A stretch of DNA of 64,000 bases from Allobosea sp. (GTDB lineage Bacteria; Pseudomonadota; Alphaproteobacteria; Rhizobiales; Beijerinckiaceae): NCBI RefSeq assembly GCF_030695125.1, contig NZ_JAUYTP010000031.1:186001-250000 (forward strand). Reading direction: 5' to 3'. Shown here in pieces: positions 8,163 to 18,009 of this stretch. Each line of letters opens with the position of its first letter. Positions within the stretch are counted from its first letter, which is position 1. The notes below the pieces were generated by a model. It searched no databases and had not been told where the DNA came from. It saw only the letters and a program-made list of their open reading frames with translations. The position numbers and the translations under genes were made by a program.

Positions 8163-9161
8163 TCAATCCAGCTTGAACTTGCCGAAATCGCGATGCTCGC
8201 CCTGGATGCGACGGACCGTTCCGGTGATCGAGCGGTAGACGATGGTTTCGGTCTCGATCACGTCCTTGCCGAAGCGCACGCCCTTGAGCATGCCACCATT
8301 GGTGACGCCGGTGGCGCAGACGATCGTGTCGCCCGAGGCCATCTCTTCCATGCTGTACTTCTTGTTGGGGTCGGTGATGCCCATGGTCAGGGCCCGCGCG
8401 CGCTTCTCCTCGGTGTCGAGGATCAGGCGGCCCTGCATCTGGCCACCGACGCAGCGCAGCGCGGCTGCAGCCAGCACGCCCTCCGGCGCGCCACCGATGC
8501 CGAGATAGAGGTCGATGCCGGTCTTGTGCGGCTCGGTGCAATAGATCACGCCGGCGACGTCGCCATCGGTGATCAGGCGGATCGAGCAGCCGGTCTTGCG
8601 GACCTCTTCGATCAGCTTGGCATGGCGCGGGCGGTCCATGATCAGCGTCGAGATCTCGCTGGGCTTGACGCCCTTGGCCTTGGCCAGCGCATGAATGTTG
8701 TCGGTGGCGGAGGCGTCGAGATCGACGACGCCGCGGGCATAGCCGGGGCCGATCGCGATCTTGTCCATGTAGACGTCGGGCGCGTTGAGCAGCTTTCCGG
8801 CCTCCGCCATCGCCATCACGGCGATCGAGTCGGGCATGTCCTTGGCGCAGAGCGTGGTGCCCTCGAGCGGATCGACGGCGATATGGACCTTCGGCCCCTG
8901 CCGGGTGCCGACCCGCTCGCCGATGAAGAGCATCGGCGCCTCGTCGCGCTCGCCCTCGCCGATGACGATCTCGCCGTCGATCGGCAGGCGGTTCAGCTCG
9001 CGGCGCATGGCGTCAACCGCCGCCTGATCCGCCGCCTTCTCATTGCCATGGCCGCGCAGCCGCGCCGCCGAGACGGCCGCACGCTCGGTGACGCGCACCA
9101 GCTCCATCGAGAGATAGCGCTCGATGATCTGGGAAGAGGAAATGCGGAGATCGTCGGACAT
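8163..9161 (-). CDS. glpX: Class II fructose-bisphosphatase GlpX
   Basis: 332 aa. The metal and substrate motifs of GlpX are present: IGEGERDEAPM, VDPLEGTTLCA, and GIGGAPEGVLAAAALRC. The enzyme hydrolyses fructose-1,6-bisphosphate in gluconeogenesis. The ATG at 9161 (protein begins MSDDLRI) has AAGGGA upstream; the open frame runs 15 codons further without support. It follows hom by 60 bases on the same strand, the usual hom–glpX arrangement of rhizobia, and ends at a good terminator. Confidence 0.95.
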   Translation of the reverse strand: MSDDLRISSSQIIERYLSMELVRVTERAAVSAARLRGHGNEKAADQAAVDAMRRELNRLPIDGEIVIGEGERDEAPMLFIGERVGTRQGPKVHIAVDPLEGTTLCAKDMPDSIAVMAMAEAGKLLNAPDVYMDKIAIGPGYARGVVDLDASATDNIHALAKAKGVKPSEISTLIMDRPRHAKLIEEVRKTGCSIRLITDGDVAGVIYCTEPHKTGIDLYLGIGGAPEGVLAAAALRCVGGQMQGRLILDTEEKRARALTMGITDPNKKYSMEEMASGDTIVCATGVTNGGMLKGVRFGKDVIETETIVYRSITGTVRRIQGEHRDFGKFKLD

Positions 9162-9221
9162 GAGCGGTTCCCTTTGAGTCTTCGGTCGGCAGCGAGCCGG
9201 TACCACGACAACGCGGCTTGC

Positions 9222-10568
9222 CTATTCCCGTTCAATCCGGATGACCTGCGGCGGTTCGGCCACATGCCCGTCGGCGGAGACCTTGTCCAGCGCGGCGCGG
9301 ATGGCGGCCTCGCTGGTGGCGTAGGTGATCAGCACGACCGGCACCGGCGCGCCCGAGCGGCCGGCGGGGTCCTGCGCCGCGGCGGCGGCCGAGCGGCGCT
9401 GCACGATGCTCTCCAGCGAGATGTCCGCCTGCGCCATGCGGGTGGCGATGCCGGCCGCCGCGCCAGGACGGTCGATGACCGAGAGGCGGACATAGTAGCC
9501 GCCTTCATGGCGCTGCATCGGCGCGCGCGCCGCCATCTCGAGGCGCGCGACCGGCAGACCGAAGGGCAGCCCCGCCGTCCCGCGGGCGATGTCGGCGATA
9601 TCGGCGACGACGGCAGACGCCGTCGGGTCGCCGCCGGCGCCGGGGCCGACGAGGGTGAGTTCGCGCACCGCATCGGCATCGACGGTCACGGCGTTGAGCA
9701 CGCCCATCACCTGCGCGATGGCCGAGGATTTCGGCACCATCGTCGGGTGGACGCGCTGCTCGATGCCGGTCTTCGTCCGCTCGGCGACGCCGAGCAGCTT
9801 GATCCGGTAGCCGAGTTCGTCGGCCATCTTCAGGTCGAGCGGGGTGATCGAGGAAATGCCTTCGACATGAATCGCTTCGGCGTCGATCTTCGTGCCGAAG
9901 GCGAGGCTGGTGAGGATGGCGAGCTTGTGGGCGGTGTCGTAGCCCTCGACATCGAAGGTCGGGTCGGCCTCGGCATAGCCCAGGCGCTGCGCATCCTTCA
10001 GGCAGGCCTCGAAAGTCAGCCCCTCCAGCTCCATGCGCGAGAGGATGTAGTTGCAGGTGCCGTTGAGGATACCATAAAGCCGCGTCACGGTGTTGCCGGC
10101 GAGCGCTTCGCGCAGCGTCTTGACGATCGGGATGCCGCCGGCCGACGAGGCCTCGAAGGCGAGCGCGACGCCCTTCTCTTCCGCCAGCGTCGCGAGCGCG
10201 ACGCCGTGATGGGCGAGCAGCGCCTTGTTGGCGGTGACGACCGATTTGCCGGCCGACAGCGCCGCCTCGACCGCGGCCTTGGCCGGGCCCTCGGAGCCAC
10301 CGACCAGTTCCACCAGGCAATCGATCTCGGGCGAGCGCGCGAGATCGACGGGATCGTCGAACCAGGTCAGCCCGCCGAGATCGACGCCGCGATCACGGGT
10401 CCTGTCGCGGGCGCTGACGGCGGTGACGCGGATGGCCCGGCCACAGCGTTCGCTCAGCGCATTCTCCTGGCGGCGCAGGATGCGCAGCACGGAGGCGCCG
10501 ACGGTTCCCAGCCCGGCCAAGCCGATTCGCAGGGGCTTCGAAGGGGTTTCAACGGTCGCGCTTGTCAT
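9222..10568 (-). CDS. hom: Homoserine dehydrogenase
   Basis: 448 aa. An N-terminal NAD(P)-binding GLAGLGTVG (about residues 16–24) is followed by the catalytic homoserine dehydrogenase domain with NKALLAHHG and GILNGTCNYILSRM, and a C-terminal ACT domain from about residue 365 (VRLSVIDRPGAAAGIATRMA). It reduces aspartate semialdehyde to homoserine for threonine and methionine synthesis; the ACT domain usually gives threonine feedback. It lies between a small anchored protein and glpX, all on the minus strand. Confidence 0.96.
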   Translation of the reverse strand: MTSATVETPSKPLRIGLAGLGTVGASVLRILRRQENALSERCGRAIRVTAVSARDRTRDRGVDLGGLTWFDDPVDLARSPEIDCLVELVGGSEGPAKAAVEAALSAGKSVVTANKALLAHHGVALATLAEEKGVALAFEASSAGGIPIVKTLREALAGNTVTRLYGILNGTCNYILSRMELEGLTFEACLKDAQRLGYAEADPTFDVEGYDTAHKLAILTSLAFGTKIDAEAIHVEGISSITPLDLKMADELGYRIKLLGVAERTKTGIEQRVHPTMVPKSSAIAQVMGVLNAVTVDADAVRELTLVGPGAGGDPTASAVVADIADIARGTAGLPFGLPVARLEMAARAPMQRHEGGYYVRLSVIDRPGAAAGIATRMAQADISLESIVQRRSAAAAAQDPAGRSGAPVPVVLITYATSEAAIRAALDKVSADGHVAEPPQVIRIERE

Positions 10569-10622
10569 GGGCGCGGGGTCGCATGAGGGGGGCTGCGAGT
10601 CAACGGCGCAACCCCGTCTCGC

Positions 10623-11054
10623 TCAGCCGAAGCGGCAGACGACCTCGGCCGCCAGCCGCCGCAGCTTGCCATCGCCGAAGGTCATGTGAACACGCAGGAG
10701 ATTGGTGCCGAAGGCCGTCGTCTTGATCGTGCGCAGGGCCTCCAGCGTGTCGCCGGTCCAGATCGTGGAGGTCTCCATCGCGGGCGTCCAGAACCAGGGC
10801 CGGGGCGCCACGATCGTCGCGGCGTTCAGAATGGCTTCCGCCGCCGCCTGCTCCATGCCGGCCGGCAGGTGGCGGGCCACGACCTCGGTGGCATCGCGGC
10901 CGCATTCGCGCGCCGTGGTCGCGGCGAGCACGTCGCCGACGAGCGGCGAATTCGTCTCCGGCACGCGCCCGCGCGAAAAATCAACGGTGCTGACCAGGCA
11001 GACGAGCGCGAAGAGAATGACGCCCCCCGCGAGCAAACGGCCTTTGCTGATCAT
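10623..11054 (-). CDS. Hypothetical membrane-anchored protein
   Basis: 143 aa from ATG 11054. The first 25 residues form a single hydrophobic segment (LLAGGVILFALVCLV) typical of an anchor or uncleaved signal; the rest is a soluble mixed domain ending VVCRFG, with three cysteine residues in total. I do not recognise a family. A longer frame to 11210 runs into a dispersed intergenic repeat, so its extra residues are probably not coding. It lies 54 bases upstream of hom on the same strand. Confidence 0.6.
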   Translation of the reverse strand: MISKGRLLAGGVILFALVCLVSTVDFSRGRVPETNSPLVGDVLAATTARECGRDATEVVARHLPAGMEQAAAEAILNAATIVAPRPWFWTPAMETSTIWTGDTLEALRTIKTTAFGTNLLRVHMTFGDGKLRRLAAEVVCRFG

Positions 11055-11138
11055 CGCGTGCTGGAGCCCCATTCCGGACGGGATCGTCCGTGCCGACGGG
11101 TTCCCATGTTTTGGGGTCGCGGTCCAGAGGAAGCCTGC

Positions 11139-11240
11139 CGTCATTCTCGGGCGCAGCGCAGCGAAGACCCGAGAATCTCCGGCAGGATGAGCATCAGCGC
11201 GGCGTGTCACGAGATGCTCGGGTCAAGCCCGAGCATGACG
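11139..11240. repeat. Dispersed palindromic intergenic repeat, copy 1
   Basis: Begins CGTCATTCTCGGG and ends GAGCATGACG. It has two palindromic halves: CTCGGG/CCCGAG with an AGCGCAGCGAAG spacer, then GCTCGGGTC/GCCCGAGC. A 20-base insertion separates the halves here. The same element recurs at 20076, 24513, 25999 and 33646. Confidence 0.8.
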
Positions 11241-11267
11241 CCTGAGCGGCGTGGCCAGTCCGCCCCC

Positions 11268-12488
11268 CTACCCCGCCTTGGGCATCTGGATGACGTTGTG
11301 GAGCGTGTGATCGGCGCCCTTGAGGAAGCGGCCGACATTGCGGGCGGCCTGGCGGATGCGCTGCTCGTTCTCGACGATGGCGATGCGGACATAGTCGTCG
11401 CCATGCTCGCCGAAGCCGATTCCGGGCGCGACCGCGACCTCGGCCTTCTCGATCAGGAGCTTCGAGAACTCCAGCGAGCCGAGATGGCGGAATTTCTCGG
11501 GGATCGGCACCCAGGCGAACATCGAGGCGGCCGGCGCCGGGAACTCCCAGCCGGCCTTGCCGAAGCTCTCGACCAGCGCGTCGCGACGCTTGCGGTAGAT
11601 GTCGCGCATCTCGCGGATGCAGTCGTCGGGGCCGTTGAGGGCGGCCGCCGCCGCGACCTGGATCGGGGTGTAGGCGCCATAATCGAGATAGGACTTCACC
11701 CGCGCCAGCGCCGCCAGCAGGCGCTCGTTGCCGACGGCAAAGCCCATGCGCCAGCCGGCCATCGAGAAGGTCTTGGACATCGAGGTGAACTCGACGGTGA
11801 CGTCCATCGCGCCCGGCACCTGCAGCATCGAGGGCGGCGGGTCGTTCTCGTCGAAATAGACCTCGGCATAGGCGAGGTCCGACAGCAGGATCAGCTCGTG
11901 CTTCTTGGCGAAGGCGACGAGGTCCCGGTAAAAATCGAGCGAGGCGGTGTAGGCCGTCGGGTTTGCCGGGTAGCAGGTGACGAGCGCGATCGGCTTGGGC
12001 ACCGAATGGATCATCGCCCGCTCGAGCGCCGGGAAGAAGGCCGGCGTCGGCTCGGCCGGCACCGAGCGGATCACGCCGCCCGCCATCAGGAAGCCGAAGG
12101 CGTGGATCGGGTAGCTCGGATTGGGCACCAGCACGACGTCGCCGGGGCCCGTGATCGCCTGCGCCATGTTGGCGAAGCCCTCCTTGGACCCCAGTGTCGC
12201 GACGACCTGGGTGTCGGGATTGAGCTTCACGCCGAAGCGGCGCTCGTAATAGTGAGCCTGGGCGCGGCGCAGGCCGCCGATGCCCTTGGAAGCCGAATAG
12301 CGGTCGGTCCGCGGCTTGCCGGCGGTCTCGACCAGCTTCTCGATGACATGCTTCGGCGCCGGCAGGTCCGGATTGCCCATGCCGAGATCGACGATGTCGA
12401 CCCCCTTGGCGCGCTCGGCGGCCTTGATCTTGTTGACCTGCTCGAAAACGTAAGGCGGCAGACGCTTGATGCGGTGAAAATCGGCCAT
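11268..12488 (-). CDS. PLP-dependent class I/II aminotransferase (AlaC / LL-diaminopimelate aminotransferase-like)
   Basis: 406 aa fold-type I aminotransferase. The PLP lysine is K239 in TSMSKTFSMAGWRMGF; SDLAYAEVYF and GSKEGFANM are typical of the AlaC/DapL group. Proteins of this kind directly upstream of hom in rhizobia are often annotated as LL-diaminopimelate aminotransferase, while the E. coli relative AlaC makes alanine from pyruvate and glutamate, so the substrate is uncertain. ATG 12488 with GAGGGAA upstream is preferred over the frame to 12524. Confidence 0.88.
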   Translation of the reverse strand: MADFHRIKRLPPYVFEQVNKIKAAERAKGVDIVDLGMGNPDLPAPKHVIEKLVETAGKPRTDRYSASKGIGGLRRAQAHYYERRFGVKLNPDTQVVATLGSKEGFANMAQAITGPGDVVLVPNPSYPIHAFGFLMAGGVIRSVPAEPTPAFFPALERAMIHSVPKPIALVTCYPANPTAYTASLDFYRDLVAFAKKHELILLSDLAYAEVYFDENDPPPSMLQVPGAMDVTVEFTSMSKTFSMAGWRMGFAVGNERLLAALARVKSYLDYGAYTPIQVAAAAALNGPDDCIREMRDIYRKRRDALVESFGKAGWEFPAPAASMFAWVPIPEKFRHLGSLEFSKLLIEKAEVAVAPGIGFGEHGDDYVRIAIVENEQRIRQAARNVGRFLKGADHTLHNVIQMPKAG

Positions 12489-12696
12489 TCGAACAGTTCC
12501 CTCGCCGGATCCGGCATATTGCATCGCAAGCGCGGCAGGCCTTCGGCTTCGCGCATGCTCGTCAGCCCGGCGCGCGATTCAGATCGTTGCGTCGCATGCG
12601 CCCTGCGCGGCATCTTTGGTCACGACAGCGTAAAAAACGCAAGATTCAATCAGGGCAATTGCTGCATCGCGAAACGGCCGGTTGGCGACCGAGCGC

Positions 12697-13056
12697 TCAG
12701 TTCGTCGGCAGCTGCGCGGGTGCGGGCGGCGGCGTCGCTCCCAGGGCTTTCGCCTGGTTGCCGGCGGCCTCGTTCGAGATCCGCTTCGCCTCCAGTTCGG
12801 CTTCCATCGTCTTGAAATCCGCGACGGGTTTGCGCGGGGCCTCGCGCGTCACCACAGAGCCGACCGGGACATATGCAGGATCGACCGGGCGGGTTTCCTG
12901 GACGAAGGGCTTGGCCTCCTGCGGGGTGGTCGCCATGCCCGCGGCCTCCGCGACCGCCTTGCCGGCCTCGCCCGCGCAACCGGCGGCACCCATCCCGATA
13001 ACGGCCAGCAGCAGCAGCGTCGGGAGGGGCATTGTCTTGGGGGCGGCGACGGGCAT
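12697..13056 (-). CDS. Hypothetical lipoprotein
   Basis: 119 aa with a short signal peptide and the putative lipobox AAGC near residue 27, so lipid attachment to the cell envelope is likely. The mature part is rich in Ala, Pro and charged residues and looks extended or coiled, without a domain I recognise. An internal ATG (residue 9) could also serve as start because neither has a clear ribosome binding site. It is divergent from phaC, about 120 bases away. Confidence 0.6.
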   Translation of the reverse strand: MPVAAPKTMPLPTLLLLAVIGMGAAGCAGEAGKAVAEAAGMATTPQEAKPFVQETRPVDPAYVPVGSVVTREAPRKPVADFKTMEAELEAKRISNEAAGNQAKALGATPPPAPAQLPTN

Positions 13057-13175
13057 GGCGGCATCCGGCAGGTTGCGGAATTCTCTTTGTAATCGATATC
13101 CGTTACGTCCTTAATAGGACCAAATTGGGGAGCCAACAGCGTCCCCCAGAGAAGATTTGCGACGGGGAGAACGCG

Positions 13176-14999
13176 ATGGACCGGCAAACCGACAAGAAGC
13201 CGGCGGACGCGACGGCCTCGGACGAGGCGCAGGCTCCCGATCTCGACCAGTTCGCGCAGAACATGAGCCGGCTCGTCGAGGAGTACGGCAAGGTCACGGC
13301 GGCCTATCTCAAGCCGATCGAACGCGGCGAGGCCAAGGGCGGCCAGGCCGACGAGGCCAGCGAAATGGTCAAGACGCTCGGCCGCGTGGCCGAGACATGG
13401 GTGTCCGACCCGCGCAAGATCATCGAGGCCCAAGCCTCCCTCACCGGCGAGTTCCTAACGCTGTGGAGCCAAATGCTCAAGCGCGCCAGCGGCGAGCCGG
13501 CCGCCCCGGTCGCCGAGCCCGACAAGCGCGACGGCCGCTTCGCCGACCCGGACTGGTCCGGCCATCCGATGTTCGACTTCATCAAGCAGGCCTATCTGAT
13601 CGGCTCGCGCTGGGCCGAATCGATGGTCGACAAGGCCGAGGATCTCGATCCGCATACGCGCGAGAAGGCGCGATTCTACGTCAAGCAGATCGCCAGCGCG
13701 CTTTCGCCGTCGAACTTCGTCGCCACCAATCCCGAGTTGCTGCGCGAGACGCTGCGCCAAAACGGCGAAAATCTCGTCCGCGGCATGAAGATGCTGGCCG
13801 AGGACATCGAGGCCGGCCATGGCGAACTCAAGATCCGCCAATCCGACCCGAGCGCCTTCAAGGTCGGCGTCAACATCGCCTCGACGCCCGGCAAGGTGGT
13901 GTTTCGCAACGACATCATCGAGTTGATCCAGTATGCGCCTTCGACCGAGACGGTGCTGAAGCGCCCTCTCCTGATCGTGCCGCCCTGGATCAACAAGTTC
14001 TACATCCTCGATCTCAACGCCGAGAAGAGCTTCATCCGCTGGGCCGTGGCGCAGGGGCTGAGCGTGTTCTGCATCTCCTGGGTCAACCCGGACGAGCGCC
14101 ATGCCGCCAAGGATTTCGAAAGCTACATGCGCGAGGGCATCTTCGCCGCGCTGGAGGCGATCGAGCAGGCGACGGGCGAAAAGAAGGTCAACGCGATCGG
14201 CTACTGCGTCGGCGGGACGCTGCTGGGCGTCACGCTGGCCTATATGGCCGCGACGCAGGACAAGCGCATCGCCAGCGCGACCTTCTTCACGACGCAGGTG
14301 GATTTCTCGCAGGCTGGCGAACTCTCCGTCTTCGTCGACGAGGAGCAGATCCGGGCGGTCGAGGAGCAGATGACCAAGAGCGGCTATCTCGACGGCGCGC
14401 GTATGGCCGGCGCCTTCAACATGCTGCGGCCCAATGACCTGATCTGGTCCTATGCGGTCAACAACTACCTCAAGGGCAAGGCGCCGACGCCCTTCGACCT
14501 GCTCTACTGGAACTCCGATTCGACGCGGATGCCGGCGGCGAACCACTCCTTTTACCTGCGCAACTGCTATCTCGAGAACAAGCTCTCGAAGGGCGAGATG
14601 GTGATCGGCGGCAAGCAGCTCGATCTCGGGGCGGTGAAGATCCCGATCTACAATCTCGCCACGCGCGAGGACCATATCGCCCCGGCGCAGTCGGTCTTCA
14701 CCGGCTCGCAGTGTTTCGGCGGCCCGGTCGACTACATCGTCGCGGGCTCGGGCCACATCGCCGGCGTCGTGAATCCGCCGGGCAAGGTGAAGTACCAGTA
14801 CTGGACCGGCGGGCCACCCACCGGCACCTATGAGAGCTGGATCGCCGCCGCCCGCGAGCATCCGGGCTCCTGGTGGCCGCACTGGTTCTCCTGGGTCGAG
14901 GCGCAGGCGCCCAAGCGGGTGAAGGCGCGGGTGCCGGGCTCAGGGAAGCTGCCGGCGCTGGGCGATGCGCCGGGGACCTATGTGAAAGTGAGGGTTTAA
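13176..14999 (+). CDS. phaC: Class I poly(3-hydroxyalkanoate) synthase PhaC
   Basis: 607 aa. The lipase-like box GYCVGG carries the catalytic Cys near residue 344; the other triad residues are Asp near 499 (REDHIAP) and His near 527 (GSGHIAG). An N-terminal PhaC domain precedes the alpha/beta hydrolase core. It polymerises 3-hydroxyacyl-CoA into carbon-storage granules. ATG 13176 has GGGGAG upstream; the frame is open to 13032 but that part is A+T-richer and not conserved. phaA, phaB and the phasin gene are not in the window. Confidence 0.95.
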   Translation: MDRQTDKKPADATASDEAQAPDLDQFAQNMSRLVEEYGKVTAAYLKPIERGEAKGGQADEASEMVKTLGRVAETWVSDPRKIIEAQASLTGEFLTLWSQMLKRASGEPAAPVAEPDKRDGRFADPDWSGHPMFDFIKQAYLIGSRWAESMVDKAEDLDPHTREKARFYVKQIASALSPSNFVATNPELLRETLRQNGENLVRGMKMLAEDIEAGHGELKIRQSDPSAFKVGVNIASTPGKVVFRNDIIELIQYAPSTETVLKRPLLIVPPWINKFYILDLNAEKSFIRWAVAQGLSVFCISWVNPDERHAAKDFESYMREGIFAALEAIEQATGEKKVNAIGYCVGGTLLGVTLAYMAATQDKRIASATFFTTQVDFSQAGELSVFVDEEQIRAVEEQMTKSGYLDGARMAGAFNMLRPNDLIWSYAVNNYLKGKAPTPFDLLYWNSDSTRMPAANHSFYLRNCYLENKLSKGEMVIGGKQLDLGAVKIPIYNLATREDHIAPAQSVFTGSQCFGGPVDYIVAGSGHIAGVVNPPGKVKYQYWTGGPPTGTYESWIAAAREHPGSWWPHWFSWVEAQAPKRVKARVPGSGKLPALGDAPGTYVKVRV

Positions 15000-15097
15000 G
15001 GCGAGTTCGCGACGAAGCTTTGGGGCACATCGAACTTAAGCTTGTAGATCAGCTCATCTGAGGAATCACTTTTTAGATAGAAACCAGGAGAAAAGTG

Positions 15098-16021
15098 ATG
15101 GAGACAATTCTATCAAGCGTAGGTCAAATTGCTGGAATTGCCGGTATTTCCGTCGTAACTTTTCTTTTTGTCTGCAAGGCAATGCTTCAAAATGTCGATT
15201 GGCCTACTCCAACAAAAAGAGAGACATCAAAGACCTTAAACAGGATGCTGCTGTTCGCTTTTTCGCTGGCAATCGCCGGCATGATCACTTGGCTTGGCGC
15301 GAAAGCTATATCGGCAACACACGACGTTGCGTCCGAAACTATTAATAAAGGTGGCACAGTTGATTACCAATTTCGGATCGGAACATCTTCCAATTCAGCC
15401 TTCAAGGCGGGAGGAAACACAGAAATTTCAGCTCTATCAGAAATACAATTGATTGATTGGTACAGTACCGTTAGAGATAAATTGATTTATGGAGACTACT
15501 TGACTGAAAAAGAACTTATAAGAGAATATTTATACAAAAAATCCAAATGGACACCAGAATCCGAATCAGCTCTAAAATCCCGGTTGATAAATTATTCTGT
15601 TTCTAATAAAAACAAGTTATACTTTAAGAATACTGATGGCAGTAAATATCAAATTAAAATCAGTTCTAATCACAATTGCGATGAATCGTATTATAGTTTC
15701 GTTCAAATTTCGCCCGCAGTGTCTCAAAATTATGCAAAATACAACGAACAGCGCGATATAAAAGATATTTTAATCAGAAATGATACCTCTGGGCAAGAAA
15801 TTACTTCAAGACTAGGATCAAATAATAAACTAATAGAGCAGTGGAACAATACTTTTTACAATAGAGATGGCGATTTTGATGAAATCATTAAAATAAAAAA
15901 TACTGACTCAATTGGATTTAAAGTGCGAATACAAAAAAGATTAAATGACAACGACTATCAAATCGGCCTAATTATGCCTAAGATTCCCACCTGCATCGCA
16001 CTTGCGACAAGTATTCAGTGA
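15098..16021 (+). CDS. Hypothetical membrane protein in an A+T-rich island
   Basis: 307 aa. Two hydrophobic segments lie near residues 8–28 and 50–70, joined by a short polar loop; the remaining 230 residues are soluble, Lys- and Asn-rich, and probably face one side of the membrane. AGGAG lies seven bases before ATG 15098, a good start. Base composition differs sharply from the neighbours: bases 15481–15540 hold only 14 G or C. No family is recognised. Composition, isolation between phaC and fadL, and a following terminator suggest a recently acquired single-gene insertion. Confidence 0.75.
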   Translation: METILSSVGQIAGIAGISVVTFLFVCKAMLQNVDWPTPTKRETSKTLNRMLLFAFSLAIAGMITWLGAKAISATHDVASETINKGGTVDYQFRIGTSSNSAFKAGGNTEISALSEIQLIDWYSTVRDKLIYGDYLTEKELIREYLYKKSKWTPESESALKSRLINYSVSNKNKLYFKNTDGSKYQIKISSNHNCDESYYSFVQISPAVSQNYAKYNEQRDIKDILIRNDTSGQEITSRLGSNNKLIEQWNNTFYNRDGDFDEIIKIKNTDSIGFKVRIQKRLNDNDYQIGLIMPKIPTCIALATSIQ

Positions 16022-16195
16022 TGGAACCAACGCTCGATCAATGGTTTATGTGAGTCAAGAATTTATACCGCAGCGCGGGTCGCGGGCAATGTGATTGCAT
16101 TTTTATATTTTATGTAAGATCGGAAAAGGATCTTTAGTCTAGTACGCGCTGACACACTCGCCCAAGTCGATAAAAAGGCCGATCCATTGAACCGA

Positions 16196-16222
16196 GAAGC
16201 CGGCCCGAGGGCCGGCTTCTTT
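16196..16222 (+). terminator. Intrinsic terminator after the A+T-rich gene
   Basis: GAAGCCGGCC and GGCCGGCTTC form a perfect 10-base stem with a CGAG loop, followed by a short T-rich tail on the plus strand. It lies between the converging orphan gene and fadL and may act in both directions. Confidence 0.65.
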
Positions 16223-16242
16223 GTCTCGCCTTGCAGCGAGTA

Positions 16243-17580
16243 TCAGTTCTTGCGCACCACGGGGCGGACCGGGATCGCCTCCGCCGGGTTGTCCCAGCGA
16301 TAGGTCAGGCCGGCCGAGACGATGTTGATGTAGGGCTTGGCTTCGGCCGTGAAGATGACCGGACCCTGCTGCGGATGGGCACCGCCATAGTTCACCGACG
16401 CCTTGGTGACGTGGATAAAGGTGTAGCCGACATCGAGCTTCAGCTTGTCCGTGACCTGGTAGCTCGCACCGGCCGAGAGCCAGAGCCGGTCGTTGTCGGA
16501 GACGAAGACGGTGCGGTTGGTGTCGTTGACCGCCGAAAGCTCGTAGGCGACGCCGGCGCGCAGCGTCAGAGCCTGGTTGTACTTGTATTCGACGCCGCCG
16601 CTGAAATACCAGCTATCGTCATAGACGAAGTTGAGGCTCGAGATCGGCAGGCCGCTGATCTGGCTGACGATCGGGATGCGGCGGAAGCGGCTCCAGTTGG
16701 TCCATTCGACGCCGAGATGGGCCTGCCACTGGTCGTTGATGACCTGCGAGACGCCGAACACCACGGAATCGGGCAGGTTCAGATTCGCCTTGATCGGCGA
16801 CACGCCGGCCACGGTCGAGATCGTGCCCTCCAGGGTCTGCCGGATCGAGGAGCGATAGGCGAGACCGATGGTCGTGCCCTGCAGCGGGGTCAGCGTCGCG
16901 CCGACACGGAAGCCGTAATCGATCGTATCGCCCTTGAGGACCTGGTTGGGGGCGGCCGGGCCGATGGCGGTCGCGAGCGCCGCGCCGGTGGCGTTCTTCA
17001 GGCTGGTGTTCAGATACTGGACCTGGAAGGCGGCGCCGACCGAGAGCCAGTCATTGACCTTGTAGCCGATCGTCGGGGAGACGTTGATCGTGCGCAGGGT
17101 CGCGGACCGGCCATAGACCTGCCCCGCATAGACCTGATTCTCGGGCTTGGAGCGCAGGCCGAAGGGCGCGCCCGTGGTCAGGCCGACCCAGAACCGGTCG
17201 GTGAGCTGCCAGGCGGAATAGGAAGCCGGGATGAAGGCGCCGTCGCCGCCGATGTTGCCGCTGCCGTTCTGGATCGGGCTGAGCGGACCGACCGGGGAGC
17301 CCAGGCGCGTCGCCCCGGTAGGCTCATAGGAGGCGTTGGCGTTGAGATAGGTGAAGTTCCACTGGCTGTTGCGGCCGGGGAACATGGTGATCGTGGCCGG
17401 GTTCCAGGCCATGGCGCCCATGCCGATGCCGCCCGAGGCCGCACCCGCATAGGCCATGCCGAGGCCCTCGGCGCTCTGGCCGCTGCGGATCGCGAAGGAG
17501 CTGGCCTGGGCCGCGCCGGCGGCGAGGAGCGCCGCGACCGAAACCGTGGCCACTGCGGCCGTGCGAACGATGCCCATCAT
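16243..17580 (-). CDS. OmpP1/FadL family outer-membrane transporter
   Basis: 445 aa with a signal peptide cleaved after AQA. The mature start SSFAIRSGQSAEGLGMAYAG and NPATITMFPGR match the FadL N-terminal hatch, followed by alternating beta-strand patterns of a 14-strand barrel and an aromatic C terminus. These porins pass long-chain fatty acids or aromatic hydrocarbons across the outer membrane. The start is the first ATG of a tandem pair at 17580; the open frame to 17664 would put charged residues before the signal. It is divergent from the FAH-family gene. Confidence 0.9.
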   Translation of the reverse strand: MMGIVRTAAVATVSVAALLAAGAAQASSFAIRSGQSAEGLGMAYAGAASGGIGMGAMAWNPATITMFPGRNSQWNFTYLNANASYEPTGATRLGSPVGPLSPIQNGSGNIGGDGAFIPASYSAWQLTDRFWVGLTTGAPFGLRSKPENQVYAGQVYGRSATLRTINVSPTIGYKVNDWLSVGAAFQVQYLNTSLKNATGAALATAIGPAAPNQVLKGDTIDYGFRVGATLTPLQGTTIGLAYRSSIRQTLEGTISTVAGVSPIKANLNLPDSVVFGVSQVINDQWQAHLGVEWTNWSRFRRIPIVSQISGLPISSLNFVYDDSWYFSGGVEYKYNQALTLRAGVAYELSAVNDTNRTVFVSDNDRLWLSAGASYQVTDKLKLDVGYTFIHVTKASVNYGGAHPQQGPVIFTAEAKPYINIVSAGLTYRWDNPAEAIPVRPVVRKN

Positions 17581-18009
17581 GGAAGTCCATCCCGTCTGTC
17601 GTTTCTTCGGGACTGATCCGTCCCGCTCGATGACGAACATGACCCGAGCCGTTTCTGGCCGCAATCCCGCCTTGAAGTTCGTTTGTGAGGCTGTGTGCGA
17701 AGCTATTCCGCTAGGGAAACCGCAAAAACAGGCGAAACGGCCGCGTTTTCTTCCCTTGCCGGCTTCATGCCAGGCCGATCACATCGTTTACATACGAACT
17801 ATTGCGGGTTTTCAGGATTTTGGATCAAACCGCGGCACCCTCGCCCAATCGGAAGGCAGGAAGCTTTCACCGACGCCGTTGCATTCACGCAACATTGCCC
17901 GGAGCCGCGACATGCACCCGCGCCATGCGTCGGAACGGGCTTGTCATCGGCGGCTGCATCTTGTCAGGTTCGCCACCCAATTAGATCGTTTGAAAACGGG
18001 GGAAACGAC
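17581..18009. other. 429-base divergent spacer between fadL and the FAH-family gene
   Basis: No convincing ORF, RNA or repeat was found. It should contain both divergent promoters, but I could not identify a pair of hexamers with good spacing. An A+T-richer patch at about 17784–17830 (GTTTACATACGAAC) is the most promoter-like or operator-like part. Confidence 0.4.

Noticed and set aside
8148-12815. Long plus-strand open frames (812 and 709 codons) over glpX, hom and the aminotransferase
   Set aside because: They mirror the minus-strand genes and contain Arg/Asp/His-rich low-complexity sequence without domains.
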